64,000 bases of DNA, from NCBI RefSeq assembly GCF_016427605.1, contig NZ_JAELXQ010000006.1, positions 186,001 to 250,000 on the forward strand, read 5' to 3'. The stretch is from Ochrobactrum sp. Q0168. GTDB lineage: Bacteria; Pseudomonadota; Alphaproteobacteria; Rhizobiales; Rhizobiaceae. The notes under the pieces were generated by a model. The model worked only from the letters and a program-made list of their open reading frames with translations, did not search any database and was not told where the DNA came from. Shown here in pieces: positions 53,091 through 61,045 of the stretch (its first letter is position 1; each line of letters opens with the position of its first letter). A program made the translations under genes and the position numbers.

Positions 53091-55585
53091 TGGGACAGCC
53101 GCTCGAAACCTATCAGAAGAAACGCGACTTCAGCCTGACCAAAGAGCCGCGCGGCAAAGCCGGGCGAAGCACAGGCGACCTGTTCGTGGTGCAGAAACAC
53201 GATGCGCGCCGTTTGCACTATGATTTCAGGCTTGAGATGGATGGCGTTTTGAAAAGCTGGGCCGTCACGCGGGGACCAAGTCTGGTGCCCGGCGAGAAGC
53301 GTCTTGCTGTTCATGTCGAAGACCATCCCCTTGAATATGCCGGCTTTGAAGGCACGATCCCGAAAGGGGAATATGGCGGTGGCACCGTTATTGTATGGGA
53401 TAGTGGGAAATGGAAGCCAATCGGCGACCCACACAAACAATATAAAAAGGGGCATATGGAATTCGAACTGGAAGGCGAGAAGCTCAAGGGGCGCTGGCAT
53501 CTTGTTCGCATGCATGGAAAGCCGGGCGAGAAGCGCGAGAACTGGCTGCTCATAAAGGGGGAGGATGAGTTTGCGCGGGAGGCGAGCGATCCCAATATTC
53601 TGGAGGAAGAACCGCAATCGGTAAAGACCGGGCGAGTCATTGCCGATGTAGAAGATGAAGCGCCGGGCTGGTCATCCAAAACCGGGCGGATCAAAAAGCG
53701 CGACGTCGAGCAAGCCAAAGCGAAGCCTTTGCCGAAACGTGCAAAGATAGCCGCGATGCCGCAGTTTATCGAACCACAACTGGCGACGTTGGTGTCCGCT
53801 GCTCCAGAAGGAAGCCGGTGGATTCACGAAATCAAGTTCGATGGCTATCGCATCCAGACGCATGTGTCTGATGGTGACGTGGTGCTTTATTCGCGCAGTG
53901 GGCTGGATTGGACCGAAAAATTCGGCCAAGCGATCACAGAAGATATTCTGGCTATGGGTGTAGACAATGCCATTCTGGATGGTGAGATTGTCGTCGAAAG
54001 CGAGGCGGGCCTATCGGATTTTTCGGCTTTGCAAGGCGACTTGAGCGAGGGGCGTTCGGATCGGTTCGCCTATTATCTCTTTGATCTTCTTTATCTCAAT
54101 GGCCGCGATTTGCGTCAGGTGCCGTTGGTCGAACGCAAGGCTCTGCTGGCAGAGCTCATCGCCCCTTCTATGACCACACTGCGCTATAGCGAAGCCTTTG
54201 ATGCAGATGGCGAGGCCGTGTTGAAAAACGCGTGCGGTTTGGGACTGGAAGGCATCGTCTCGAAACTGAGCGACGGCTCCTATACTTCCGGTCGCAGCAA
54301 AGATTGGCGCAAATCGAAATGCATTGGACGACAGGAGTTTGTTATCGCTGGATTTGTGCCCTCCAGTGCAACGCGGCATACAATCGGCTCGCTTCTATTG
54401 GGTGTTCAGGAAAGGAAAGGTCTCGTTCCGGTGGGACGCGTCGGAACTGGGTTTTCAGTGAAACTCGCCAAGGATCTTTACAAAAAGCTCAACGCAATGC
54501 GTCAGGAAAAAAGTCCTTTTGCCACACAGCTGACGGCGGGAGAAAGGCGCGGTGCCATATTCGTCAAACCGCAACTCGTCGCAGAGATCGAGTTTCGCGC
54601 GTGGACCGCAGACAGAAGATTGCGCCACGCGTCTTTCCGAGGCTTGCGTGACGACAAGGCCGCGACGGAGGTCATCTTGGAGAAAAGCGCCATGCCAGCT
54701 CGGCCCGAAAAGGCAGCTCACAAAGAAGCCGATGTCAATCTTACCCATCCCGATCGCGTGTATTGGCCGGAAGAAGGCATCACGAAACAGGGTTTGGCTG
54801 ATTATTACGCCGAAGTCTGGCCCCGTATCGAGCCGTTTATCGTCAATCGGCCATTGGCGTTGTTGCGCTGTCCCACGGGCATCGATGGCCAGCACTTCTT
54901 CCAGAAACACGCGTGGAAGGGGCTAAACGAGCATATTGTCGAGGTTGATGATCCGTCTGAGAAGGAGGAGGATCCGTACATCGCGATCAAGGACTTCGAC
55001 GGTTTGATCGGTCTGGTACAGTCCGCCACACTGGAAATCCATCCATGGGGATCAGGCCTGAAAAATTGGGAACTGCCAGATATATTGACGATGGATCTCG
55101 ACCCTGGAGAGGGTGTGGCTTGGGAACGCGTCGTCGAAGGCGCTTTTGAAACCAAGGAGCGGCTTGAGAAACATGGTCTCACCACATTTGTAAAAACATC
55201 CGGCGGTAAGGGGTTGCATGTCGTGGCGCCGTTAAAACCGAAAGCCGAATGGGAAACGCTTAAAGCGTTCACCAAGGCGATTGCCGACGAGATGGCGGCG
55301 GATAGTCCTGATCGCTACGTATCGACTATTTCCAAAGCCAAACGCAAAGGCAAAATCCTCATTGATTATTTGCGCAACCAACGCGGCATGACAGCGGTTG
55401 CGCCTTACTCACCACGCGCTCGTCAGGGCGCAGCGGTTTCCATGCCGCTTGCGTGGGATGAAGTAAGTCCGGCAATCGGTCCGACACATTTTACCATATT
55501 GAATACGCCGACCCGGCTTGCGGCCTTAAAGAACGACCCTTGGGAGGATTTCCGCAAAGCGGCGAAACCCTTGCCGAAGCGGTAA
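53090..55585 (+). CDS. ligD: Multifunctional DNA ligase D (phosphoesterase-ligase-polymerase)
   Basis: An 831-residue LigD with all three modules in the order found in Pseudomonas-type enzymes. The 3'-phosphoesterase spans residues about 25-165 (QKHDARRLHYDFRLEMDGVLKSW, HPLEYAGFEGTIP). The ATP-dependent ligase has motif I EIKFDGYR near residue 248 with the AMP-accepting Lys, and an OB domain to about 535. The primase-like polymerase runs from about 550 (HPDRVYWPEEGITKQGLADYY, LRCPTGIDGQHFFQKH, DLDPGEG, TSGGKGLHVVAPL). It processes and seals broken ends with Ku. Confidence 0.96.
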   Translation: MGQPLETYQKKRDFSLTKEPRGKAGRSTGDLFVVQKHDARRLHYDFRLEMDGVLKSWAVTRGPSLVPGEKRLAVHVEDHPLEYAGFEGTIPKGEYGGGTVIVWDSGKWKPIGDPHKQYKKGHMEFELEGEKLKGRWHLVRMHGKPGEKRENWLLIKGEDEFAREASDPNILEEEPQSVKTGRVIADVEDEAPGWSSKTGRIKKRDVEQAKAKPLPKRAKIAAMPQFIEPQLATLVSAAPEGSRWIHEIKFDGYRIQTHVSDGDVVLYSRSGLDWTEKFGQAITEDILAMGVDNAILDGEIVVESEAGLSDFSALQGDLSEGRSDRFAYYLFDLLYLNGRDLRQVPLVERKALLAELIAPSMTTLRYSEAFDADGEAVLKNACGLGLEGIVSKLSDGSYTSGRSKDWRKSKCIGRQEFVIAGFVPSSATRHTIGSLLLGVQERKGLVPVGRVGTGFSVKLAKDLYKKLNAMRQEKSPFATQLTAGERRGAIFVKPQLVAEIEFRAWTADRRLRHASFRGLRDDKAATEVILEKSAMPARPEKAAHKEADVNLTHPDRVYWPEEGITKQGLADYYAEVWPRIEPFIVNRPLALLRCPTGIDGQHFFQKHAWKGLNEHIVEVDDPSEKEEDPYIAIKDFDGLIGLVQSATLEIHPWGSGLKNWELPDILTMDLDPGEGVAWERVVEGAFETKERLEKHGLTTFVKTSGGKGLHVVAPLKPKAEWETLKAFTKAIADEMAADSPDRYVSTISKAKRKGKILIDYLRNQRGMTAVAPYSPRARQGAAVSMPLAWDEVSPAIGPTHFTILNTPTRLAALKNDPWEDFRKAAKPLPKR

Positions 55586-55607
55586 GAGAAAGCGACAAAA
55601 TAAGCAG

Positions 55608-56411
55608 TTAGCTCTGCTTTTTCTCGTTGGCGAGACTTTTGCGCAAAGCATCCATGATGTTGATGACATTGCTAGTGGTCGGCGGGGGCGTGGTGCTAGA
55701 TTTGGCCTTTGCCGGTGCTTTTGTTTTCTTCTTCTTGGCGGCGATCATCGATTTCAGATTCTTCTGAACCGGGTCCTTCAATAAATCCGGATTCCAGTCT
55801 TCCGTCTTGTCCTTGATCAGTTTACGAACCATGGAGAACAGCTTCTTATCGGGCTTTTCGGCTTTGATATCTGCGAAATATTCCTCAGCCTTTCGTACCT
55901 CGTCGCCGAAATGCAAAGTCCATAAAACAATACCTCGTCCGCGAGGCTCGAGAAGAACGGCCCTTTCGCGCCGGTACATGACCAGCCGCGCCAGACCGCA
56001 AACGCCCCTCTTGTCCATCGCCTCCCGAATAACTGCGAAGGCTTCCTGCCCGACCTTGTCCGAGGGCGACAGATAATGGGGCTTGTCGTACCAGATCCAG
56101 CCGATGCTATCGCGCTCCACGAATTTATCGATATCGATGGTGCGCGTGCTTTCGAGCGCTACCGCTTCAAGCTCATCGTCTTCAAGGAGGATATAGTCTC
56201 CTTCTGCCTTCTCGAAACCCTTGATCTCATCCTGATCGCGCACCGGCTTGTGGGTCACTGAATCGACGTAGCGGCTGACGACCCGATTGCCCGTTTTGGC
56301 GTTGAGGGTGTGAAAGCGCACTTTCTCGCTGTCGCTTGTCGCTGGCATCAATTCGACGGCACAGGTGACGAGCGATAATTTGAGATAGCCTTTCCAGAAT
56401 GCGTGCGGCAC
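55608..56411 (-). CDS. ku: Ku protein (non-homologous end joining), copy 2
   Basis: A 267-residue second Ku, diverged from copy 1 but with the same layout: AFWKGYLKLSLVTCAVELMPA, VRFHTLNAKTGNRVVSRYVDS, and a basic tail AAKKKKTKAPAKAKSS followed by NVINIMDALRKSL. GTG 56411 follows AGAGGG. It converges on ligD with 22 bases between stops and is divergent from topoisomerase IB. Having two Ku genes beside one ligD allows homodimers or a heterodimer, as in some rhizobia. Confidence 0.94.
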   Translation of the reverse strand: MPHAFWKGYLKLSLVTCAVELMPATSDSEKVRFHTLNAKTGNRVVSRYVDSVTHKPVRDQDEIKGFEKAEGDYILLEDDELEAVALESTRTIDIDKFVERDSIGWIWYDKPHYLSPSDKVGQEAFAVIREAMDKRGVCGLARLVMYRRERAVLLEPRGRGIVLWTLHFGDEVRKAEEYFADIKAEKPDKKLFSMVRKLIKDKTEDWNPDLLKDPVQKNLKSMIAAKKKKTKAPAKAKSSTTPPPTTSNVINIMDALRKSLANEKKQS

Positions 56412-56438
56412 TGTTCGACCCTCTTCTGAATTGTGAAT

Positions 56439-56463
56439 AACCAGCTGAAGGCTAGAAGGTTCC
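56439..56463 (-). promoter_or_regulatory. EcfG-type promoter for the second ku
   Basis: Minus strand GGAAC at 56463-56459, 17 bases, GTT at 56441-56439, 28 bases before GTG 56411. Confidence 0.75.
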
Positions 56464-56483
56464 GGTTTCAAGGGGATCGCGCC

Positions 56484-56509
56484 GGAACCTGTTACGCATT
56501 TCGGTGGTT
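56484..56509 (+). promoter_or_regulatory. EcfG-type promoter for topoisomerase IB
   Basis: GGAAC at 56484-56488, 18 bases, GTT at 56507-56509. It lies back to back with the ku promoter and downstream of the open GTG at 56433, favouring the later topoisomerase start. Confidence 0.65.
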
Positions 56510-56552
56510 ACTGAGCGAAGGAATCCCGCCACGATATCCCGAGGAAACACTA

Positions 56553-57578
56553 TTGCTCGAAAAATCACCGATCCAGCATCGCCTGATCCATGTCAATGAT
56601 GCCGAGCCGGGCTTAAAGCGCATCCGTTGCGGCACGGGCTTTCGATATGTCGACTGTCACCGGCGGGCCGTGAGCGCTACGGAAAAGGCGCGGATAGCGG
56701 CCCTGGCCATTCCTCCCGCATGGAGCAATGTCTGGATATGTCGCGATCAGCATGGCCACATACAGGCTACAGGCCGCGATGCGCGCGGCAGGAAGCAGTA
56801 TATCTATCATCCTGACTGGATGGCGCAACGCGGGCAAAGCAAATTTTCAAGCTTGCGGACTTTCGGCCAGAAGCTGAGCGGTCTCCGGCAAAAGATCGAC
56901 GCGGACATGCGGCGACGCTCTCTCGGTCGGGAAAAGGTGGTCGCAACCGTCATCTGGATGATGGACAGACTGTTGCTGCGCGTTGGCAACCCCAACTATG
57001 CGCGTGAAAACAACAGTTTTGGTATCACCACCTTGCGCAATCGCCATGTCAAGAATGATGGAGCTGGTCTGCGTCTGGTCTTCACCGGCAAGTCGGGTAA
57101 AAGTTGGAACCTCAAACTTTCTGACAGACGGATTGCACGGATCGTGCGGTCGATCCAGGAATTGCCTGGCCAGCAACTGTTCCAGTATATCGATGACGAG
57201 GGAGGCCGACGCGCCGTTTGTTCGCAGGACATCAACGACTATCTGCAAGATGCCATGGGAGATGAATTCACATCAAAGCATTTCAGAACCTGGGCCGCGA
57301 CTGCTGCGGCGGTTGTAGCACTCCGCTCGAAGGAATTACCTGAAAGCGAAGCGGCCAGAAAGCGCACGCTTAATCACGTGATCGACGGCATCGCGCAGTC
57401 GCTTGGTAATACCCGTGCGGTATGTCGCAGCGCCTATATTCACCCCGGTGTTATCGAGCATTGGGAAGCTGGGACGTTGACTGGTGAAGTTGAGGCTGCT
57501 GCGGCGAACCGGCTTGTGGCACCTCGGTTGAGCAAGGCCGAACGTCTTACGCTGAAGTGGCTGATGGCGAATGCCTGA
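56553..57578 (+). CDS. DNA topoisomerase IB
   Basis: A 341-residue eukaryote/poxvirus-type topoisomerase. The N-terminal DNA-binding part has RCGTGFRYVD and AIPPAWSNVWICRDQHGHIQATGRDARGRKQYIYHPDW; the catalytic domain has NNSFGITTLRNRHV, FRTWAATAAAVVAL and the C-terminal SAYIHPGVIEHWEAG with the DNA-linked Tyr. It relaxes supercoils without ATP. TTG 56553 is preferred: GAGGAA lies six bases upstream and the promoter lies after the earlier GTG at 56433. Confidence 0.9.
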   Translation: MLEKSPIQHRLIHVNDAEPGLKRIRCGTGFRYVDCHRRAVSATEKARIAALAIPPAWSNVWICRDQHGHIQATGRDARGRKQYIYHPDWMAQRGQSKFSSLRTFGQKLSGLRQKIDADMRRRSLGREKVVATVIWMMDRLLLRVGNPNYARENNSFGITTLRNRHVKNDGAGLRLVFTGKSGKSWNLKLSDRRIARIVRSIQELPGQQLFQYIDDEGGRRAVCSQDINDYLQDAMGDEFTSKHFRTWAATAAAVVALRSKELPESEAARKRTLNHVIDGIAQSLGNTRAVCRSAYIHPGVIEHWEAGTLTGEVEAAAANRLVAPRLSKAERLTLKWLMANA

Positions 57579-57583
57579 ATAAC

Positions 57584-57608
57584 GGAACTATTTCTTCCGC
57601 ATCTGGTT
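57584..57608 (+). promoter_or_regulatory. EcfG-type promoter for the lipocalin gene
   Basis: GGAAC at 57584-57588, 17 bases, GTT at 57606-57608, beginning five bases after the topoisomerase stop. Confidence 0.8.
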
Positions 57609-57632
57609 AGTCATGAACTAACAAGGAAGGAC

Positions 57633-58184
57633 GTGATTTTGAAAACGGCCAAGTTTTTGCTCGGACTTTCAGGGGTAGCGCTGGGATTTGCTCTGGCAAG
57701 GGCAGCATCGCCGCAAGTGCCGAAAGGCGTTGTGCCGGTGAAACCGTTCGATCTGTCGCGCTATCTTGGCAAGTGGTTTGAGCTTGGCCGTATTGAAAAC
57801 CGCTTCGAACGCGGTCTCACGCGCACAACGGCGGAATATTCACTGAGTGCCGATGGAACTGTTCGCGTGGTCAATAGTGGGTTTGATCCATGGAAAGGCC
57901 GTTCCACAAGTGCGAAGGGCACTGCAAAATTTGTAGGCGCGTCCGACGAGGGCGCGCTGAAAGTGTCGTTTTTCGGTCCGTTCTATGGCGGCTATAACAT
58001 TGTCGATCTTGATGAGAATTACGAATGGGCGATCATCGTCGGGTCAAGCCGCAACTATTTCTGGGTGCTTTCCCGATCCACGGTTCTGACGGATGAGCTG
58101 AAGGCCCGTGCGGTAGCAGTGGCTATACTTCTCGGGATCAATCCCGATGCAATCCACTGGATACCCCAGGAAAAGCCGCTTTAG
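57633..58184 (+). CDS. Lipocalin (Blc-like)
   Basis: A 183-residue bacterial lipocalin with an N-terminal signal or anchor (residues 1-25, ending ALARAAS; no lipobox Cys). The lipocalin hallmarks are VKPFDLSRYLGKWFELGRIENRFERGL (GxW motif, about residues 36-62), YSLSADGTVRVVNSGFD and YEWAIIVGSSRNYFWVLSR (TDxxY region replaced by ENYEWA). It likely binds lipids at the outer envelope under stress. GTG 57633 and TTG 57639 are both possible starts behind AAGGAAGG. Confidence 0.9.
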   Translation: MILKTAKFLLGLSGVALGFALARAASPQVPKGVVPVKPFDLSRYLGKWFELGRIENRFERGLTRTTAEYSLSADGTVRVVNSGFDPWKGRSTSAKGTAKFVGASDEGALKVSFFGPFYGGYNIVDLDENYEWAIIVGSSRNYFWVLSRSTVLTDELKARAVAVAILLGINPDAIHWIPQEKPL

Positions 58185-58191
58185 AGGGCGC

Positions 58192-58530
58192 TTAATCCAT
58201 AGGATGATTTGCCATCTCCCGGCATGAAGCGGCGCAGCGCTCGCAAGCCGCTACACATTCTCCCATCCCGTTCAGCGCGCGACAGCTTTCAGCACAGTCC
58301 TCGCATAGTCGCGCACAGAGGTTACATAGCTCGTTGTGAAGGGGGTTCTTCATCATCATTACCTGTGCAGCCGTGCGACAGAGTTCAGCGCAAGCAAGCA
58401 TAGTTCTAAAATGCTTCGGCTCAACATGCGCGCCGCCACGTTCCAGACAATGGTTGGACGCCATCTCCGTACAGGTGCGATAGCAGTCGAGACAGGCTGT
58501 GATGCATTCGGTCTGCTTTGTATCGTGCAT
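58192..58530 (-). CDS. Cys-rich four-helix bundle, copper-binding type
   Basis: A 112-residue cysteine-rich protein with many CxxC/CxxxC spacings along helices (CITACLDCYRTCTEMA, CAELCRTAAQVMMM, CNLCARLCEDCAESCRAL, CVAACERCAASCREMA), the pattern of Csp-type copper-storage or ferredoxin-like four-helix proteins. No export signal, so a cytosolic form. ATG 58530 follows AGGAGGAACCGG. It likely sequesters Cu(I). Confidence 0.88.
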   Translation of the reverse strand: MHDTKQTECITACLDCYRTCTEMASNHCLERGGAHVEPKHFRTMLACAELCRTAAQVMMMKNPLHNELCNLCARLCEDCAESCRALNGMGECVAACERCAASCREMANHPMD

Positions 58531-58564
58531 CTTCCGGTTCCTCCTTTGACATGTTCGAACCCCA

Positions 58565-58589
58565 AACAACGAAACGGCACTATTGTTTC
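58565..58589 (-). promoter_or_regulatory. Variant EcfG-type promoter (GAAAC) for the Cys-rich protein
   Basis: Minus strand GAAAC at 58589-58585, 17 bases, GTT at 58567-58565. It is back to back with the Nudix promoter. Confidence 0.5.
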
Positions 58590-58593
58590 AAAT

Positions 58594-58618
58594 GGAACAG
58601 AAGCGTATTTTTGCGGTT
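58594..58618 (+). promoter_or_regulatory. EcfG-type promoter for the Nudix gene
   Basis: GGAAC at 58594-58598, 17 bases, GTT at 58616-58618, 30 bases before ATG 58649. Confidence 0.8.
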
Positions 58619-58648
58619 GTTAAGCGGGATGCTCCAGGAGGAGAACCG

Positions 58649-59113
58649 ATGATGGCCAGTGGAAAATGGAAAAAGCGCATCCGTCGGGCCAAGGCAGGTC
58701 ACGAGTTGGAGCAGGCGGCAGCACTTCCCTATCGTTTTGAAAATGGCCGCCTGAAGATCATGCTAGTCACCTCGCGCAACACACACCGATTTACCCTGCC
58801 GAAAGGCTGGCCGATGAAAAAGCGCAGTCTGGCCGACGCCGCCCGTATCGAAGCCCTTGAAGAAGCGGGTATCGAAGGGAAAGTCGCTCGTTCAATGATA
58901 GGTCACTATCTGTACTGGAAGCGGCTGAAAAGAGTTTTCATTCCGGTGAAGGTGCGGGTCTATCCCTTGCATGTTCAATACGAAAAAGCACAGTGGTCGG
59001 AACAAAAGCAGCGTCAGCGCAAATGGCTTTCGCCTGAAGAAGCGGGTCTGTTGGTAGACGAGCCGCAGTTGATAAGCCTCATTGCCTCCCTCGATGCGGA
59101 TCATCGTGCCTAG
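58649..59113 (+). CDS. Nudix hydrolase
   Basis: A 154-residue Nudix hydrolase. The Nudix box begins at GWPMKKRSLADAARIEALEEAGIEG (about residues 52-76), which fits the G-x5-E-x7-REUxEExG pattern loosely: the first Glu is Ser or Leu and REL is IEAL, so the box is partly altered, as in the diphosphoinositol/Ap4A-like group. CAGGAGGAG lies seven bases before ATG 58649. The role may be cleaning damaged nucleotides or signalling nucleotides in stress. Confidence 0.87.
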   Translation: MMASGKWKKRIRRAKAGHELEQAAALPYRFENGRLKIMLVTSRNTHRFTLPKGWPMKKRSLADAARIEALEEAGIEGKVARSMIGHYLYWKRLKRVFIPVKVRVYPLHVQYEKAQWSEQKQRQRKWLSPEEAGLLVDEPQLISLIASLDADHRA

Positions 59114-59120
59114 TTTTTGG

Positions 59121-59145
59121 GGAACATACACCGCTTCTGTCGGTT
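59121..59145 (+). promoter_or_regulatory. EcfG-type promoter for two small genes
   Basis: GGAAC at 59121-59125, 17 bases, GTT at 59143-59145, 45 bases before ATG 59191. Confidence 0.8.
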
Positions 59146-59190
59146 AGATGCCGGTCTGAGTATAGAAAAACTGGCTCAAAGGAGAATGAG

Positions 59191-59355
59191 ATGGACGATC
59201 ATCATATCCCCAAGCACCTCCCACAAGAGCACAAGACATCAACAATGCCTGATAAGAATTCCGAGAAGTCGAAAGACCGCAAAGCTGCTGACCGGTCGAA
59301 GGACCGCGATGACAAGGAGCACTGGCTCTACGCGGAGCGAGTATCAGACAAATGA
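59191..59355 (+). CDS. Small charged stress-type protein
   Basis: A 54-residue hydrophilic protein (MDDHHIPKHLPQEHK at the start; DKNSEKSKDRKAADRSKDRD in the middle) with a good AAAGGAGAATGAG ribosome site. It is Lys/Asp-rich and probably disordered. Its stop overlaps the next small gene by four bases, and an EcfG-type promoter precedes it. Family not recognised. Confidence 0.7.
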   Translation: MDDHHIPKHLPQEHKTSTMPDKNSEKSKDRKAADRSKDRDDKEHWLYAERVSDK

Positions 59356-59486
59356 GAACGGTCCTCTGGTTGGCTATTGGTGTTGTGTTGCTTCTGGCGG
59401 TGGGTTCTCTCTTTTACCCCTCCACCGACGAAGACGCTGGCACACAGCCTTCGCCCCATTCTTTGCAGACCAATCCTCCCGATTAA
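59352..59486 (+). CDS. Small exported or membrane-anchored peptide
   Basis: A 44-residue protein starting within the previous stop codon (ATGA). Residues about 3-22 (TVLWLAIGVVLLLAVGSLFY) form one hydrophobic segment; the rest is a short polar tail. Coupling to a stress-promoter gene supports that it is real. Function unknown. Confidence 0.6.
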   Translation: MRTVLWLAIGVVLLLAVGSLFYPSTDEDAGTQPSPHSLQTNPPD

Positions 59487-59487
59487 A

Positions 59488-59530
59488 GCGCATCCCGAAA
59501 AGTGTGAAACGGTTTTCGGAAAAGATGCGC
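59488..59530. repeat. RIME-like palindromic element
   Basis: Outer arms GCGCATC/GATGCGC and inner CCGAAAA/TTTTCGG surround GTGTGAAACGG. The same core, GTGTGAAACGGTTTTCG, recurs at 63898-63914, showing a dispersed repeat family. Confidence 0.7.
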
Positions 59531-59546
59531 GATAAAAACGCGCTCT

Positions 59547-59573
59547 AAAGCGCCCGCTTGAAGCGGGCGCTTT
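59547..59573. terminator. Terminator between convergent small genes and SDR gene
   Basis: Perfect 12-base stem AAAGCGCCCGCT/AGCGGGCGCTTT with loop TGA, followed on the plus strand by CTTTTAG. Likely works in both directions. Confidence 0.85.
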
Positions 59574-59576
59574 CTT

Positions 59577-60437
59577 TTAGAGGATTGGCTTTCCGCCAGT
59601 TACAGCGATGGTCGCACCTGAGGTGTAGCTTGAGAGCGGGTCCGCCAGCATGACATAGGCGGAGGCAAGCTCTGCGGGCTGAGCGGGCCTTTTCATCGGC
59701 GTCTGCTTACCAAACGATGCGACGGCTTCTTCTGGCAATGTGGAAGGGATCAGAGGCGTCCATACTGGCCCCGGCGCAACCGCATTGGCGCGAATTCCTT
59801 TTTCAGCCAGTAATTGCGCAAGCCCAGCAGTGAAATTCTGGATGGCGCCTTTGGTCGTCGCATAAGCCAGCAGGGTGGGGTTGGGCATATCCGAATTGAT
59901 CGAAGCCGTGTTGATGATTGCCGAACCAGGTTTCATATGAGGCAGGGCCGCCTTTGTCAGATAGAACATTGCATGGATGTTTACCCGGAAGGTCAGATCC
60001 CACTCCTCGTCGCTGATATCTTCCAACGCGGTAAAACTGGCCTGGTGCGCGGCATTATTGACCAGAATATCGATCTGTCCAAATTCTTGAGCGGCAAGCT
60101 CCGCGATCTCCCGACAGGTTTGGGCACGCTGAATATCGCATTTCATCAAAACGGCTTTGCGGCCCTCTGCCTCGATCAGCGACCGCGTTTCAAGCGCATC
60201 GGCCTCTTCCTGAAGATAGACAATCAGAACATCCGCACCTTCTCGTGCAAAGGCGATAGCGACGGCGCGTCCGATCCCGCTATCGCCGCCCGTGATGATG
60301 GCTTTTCGCCCTTCAAGCTTGCCTGAACCCTTGTAGCTTTCTTCGCCATGATCTGGCTTGGGATTCATCTTTTCCGTTAAGCCGGGCATGGACTGATGCG
60401 GCGTATCAAAGGGAGGAGCGGGATATTGTTCGTTCAT
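59577..60437 (-). CDS. SDR-family oxidoreductase (general-stress type)
   Basis: A 286-residue short-chain dehydrogenase with a 40-residue N-terminal extension (PAPPFDTPHQSMPGL) typical of the YhdF/YghA stress group. NAD(P) motif GGDSGIGRAVA near residue 50, DILVNNAAHQ near 124, catalytic Ser in NTASINS and YxxxK in AYATTKGA near 190. Substrate unknown. An EcfG-type promoter lies 42 bases before ATG 60437. Confidence 0.93.
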   Translation of the reverse strand: MNEQYPAPPFDTPHQSMPGLTEKMNPKPDHGEESYKGSGKLEGRKAIITGGDSGIGRAVAIAFAREGADVLIVYLQEEADALETRSLIEAEGRKAVLMKCDIQRAQTCREIAELAAQEFGQIDILVNNAAHQASFTALEDISDEEWDLTFRVNIHAMFYLTKAALPHMKPGSAIINTASINSDMPNPTLLAYATTKGAIQNFTAGLAQLLAEKGIRANAVAPGPVWTPLIPSTLPEEAVASFGKQTPMKRPAQPAELASAYVMLADPLSSYTSGATIAVTGGKPIL

Positions 60438-60478
60438 GATGGATTGTCCTTCCGTAGCATTATCATTGCTTCGGTTCT

Positions 60479-60503
60479 AACCACCAGAATTCGCCAGTGT
60501 TCC
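60479..60503 (-). promoter_or_regulatory. EcfG-type promoter for the SDR gene
   Basis: Minus strand GGAAC at 60503-60499, 17 bases, GTT at 60481-60479. Confidence 0.8.
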
Positions 60504-60542
60504 CATCCTATGTCGTTGAATGTGCGCGGTACGTGTCGGTAA

Positions 60543-60911
60543 CTATTGCTCCAGACCGCGAGGTCGGAAAAGCGCTTCTGCAATAACTGACAGATCATTG
60601 TCGCGATTGCTCAGCACGAATCCAGTGAAATCTTTGGTATCCGTCGCCGGGTTGGCAGACAGTGCGAAGATAAACGGTGTCGAACGGGTTTCCAGCGCAT
60701 CGACGAGCGGTAATACAGTCACTGGTTCCAGCGCCACGTCAAGGATAGCAGCGTCGACTTCTTCGTTCTGAAGAAAATGGAGCGCTTGCTCTGTCGTGTT
60801 GACGGGGCCAAGAATGACTGCACCAATGGCACCAAGTTTTCGCCCGGTTTCCTCCGAAAGAAGAAAACTATCTTCGAAAACGAGAATGCGCTTGCCCGAA
60901 AATGAATACAT
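60543..60911 (-). CDS. Single-domain response-regulator receiver protein, degenerate
   Basis: A 122-residue receiver domain without an output domain. The acidic pair is in ILVFEDSFLL (Glu13-Asp14) and the phosphoacceptor is probably Asp58 in AAILDVALE; Ser85 in ALSAN takes the Thr/Ser place. The conserved Lys after strand 5 is missing (FVLSNRDND), which usually impairs the phosphorylation switch. ATG 60911 is chosen; 60935 is also possible. It lies near the ECF sigma gene in a region of stress genes and may tune signalling by binding partners. No good EcfG-type promoter was found before it. Confidence 0.82.
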   Translation of the reverse strand: MYSFSGKRILVFEDSFLLSEETGRKLGAIGAVILGPVNTTEQALHFLQNEEVDAAILDVALEPVTVLPLVDALETRSTPFIFALSANPATDTKDFTGFVLSNRDNDLSVIAEALFRPRGLEQ

Positions 60912-61045
60912 GGCCCTATCATTTACACCTATCATAACAAATAGTTAGTTAGTCATGTCCAAATGCAAAACGCAAGACATCGGGCGATGGTTTTGCGCTT
61001 TGATCGACACGCTGATGATTAGGCAAGTCGAGAGTTTTTCATTCA

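Noticed and set aside
60930-60957. GGACA-N17-GTT on the minus strand before the receiver gene
   Set aside because: Two mismatches in the five-base -35 element; too weak to count with the others.
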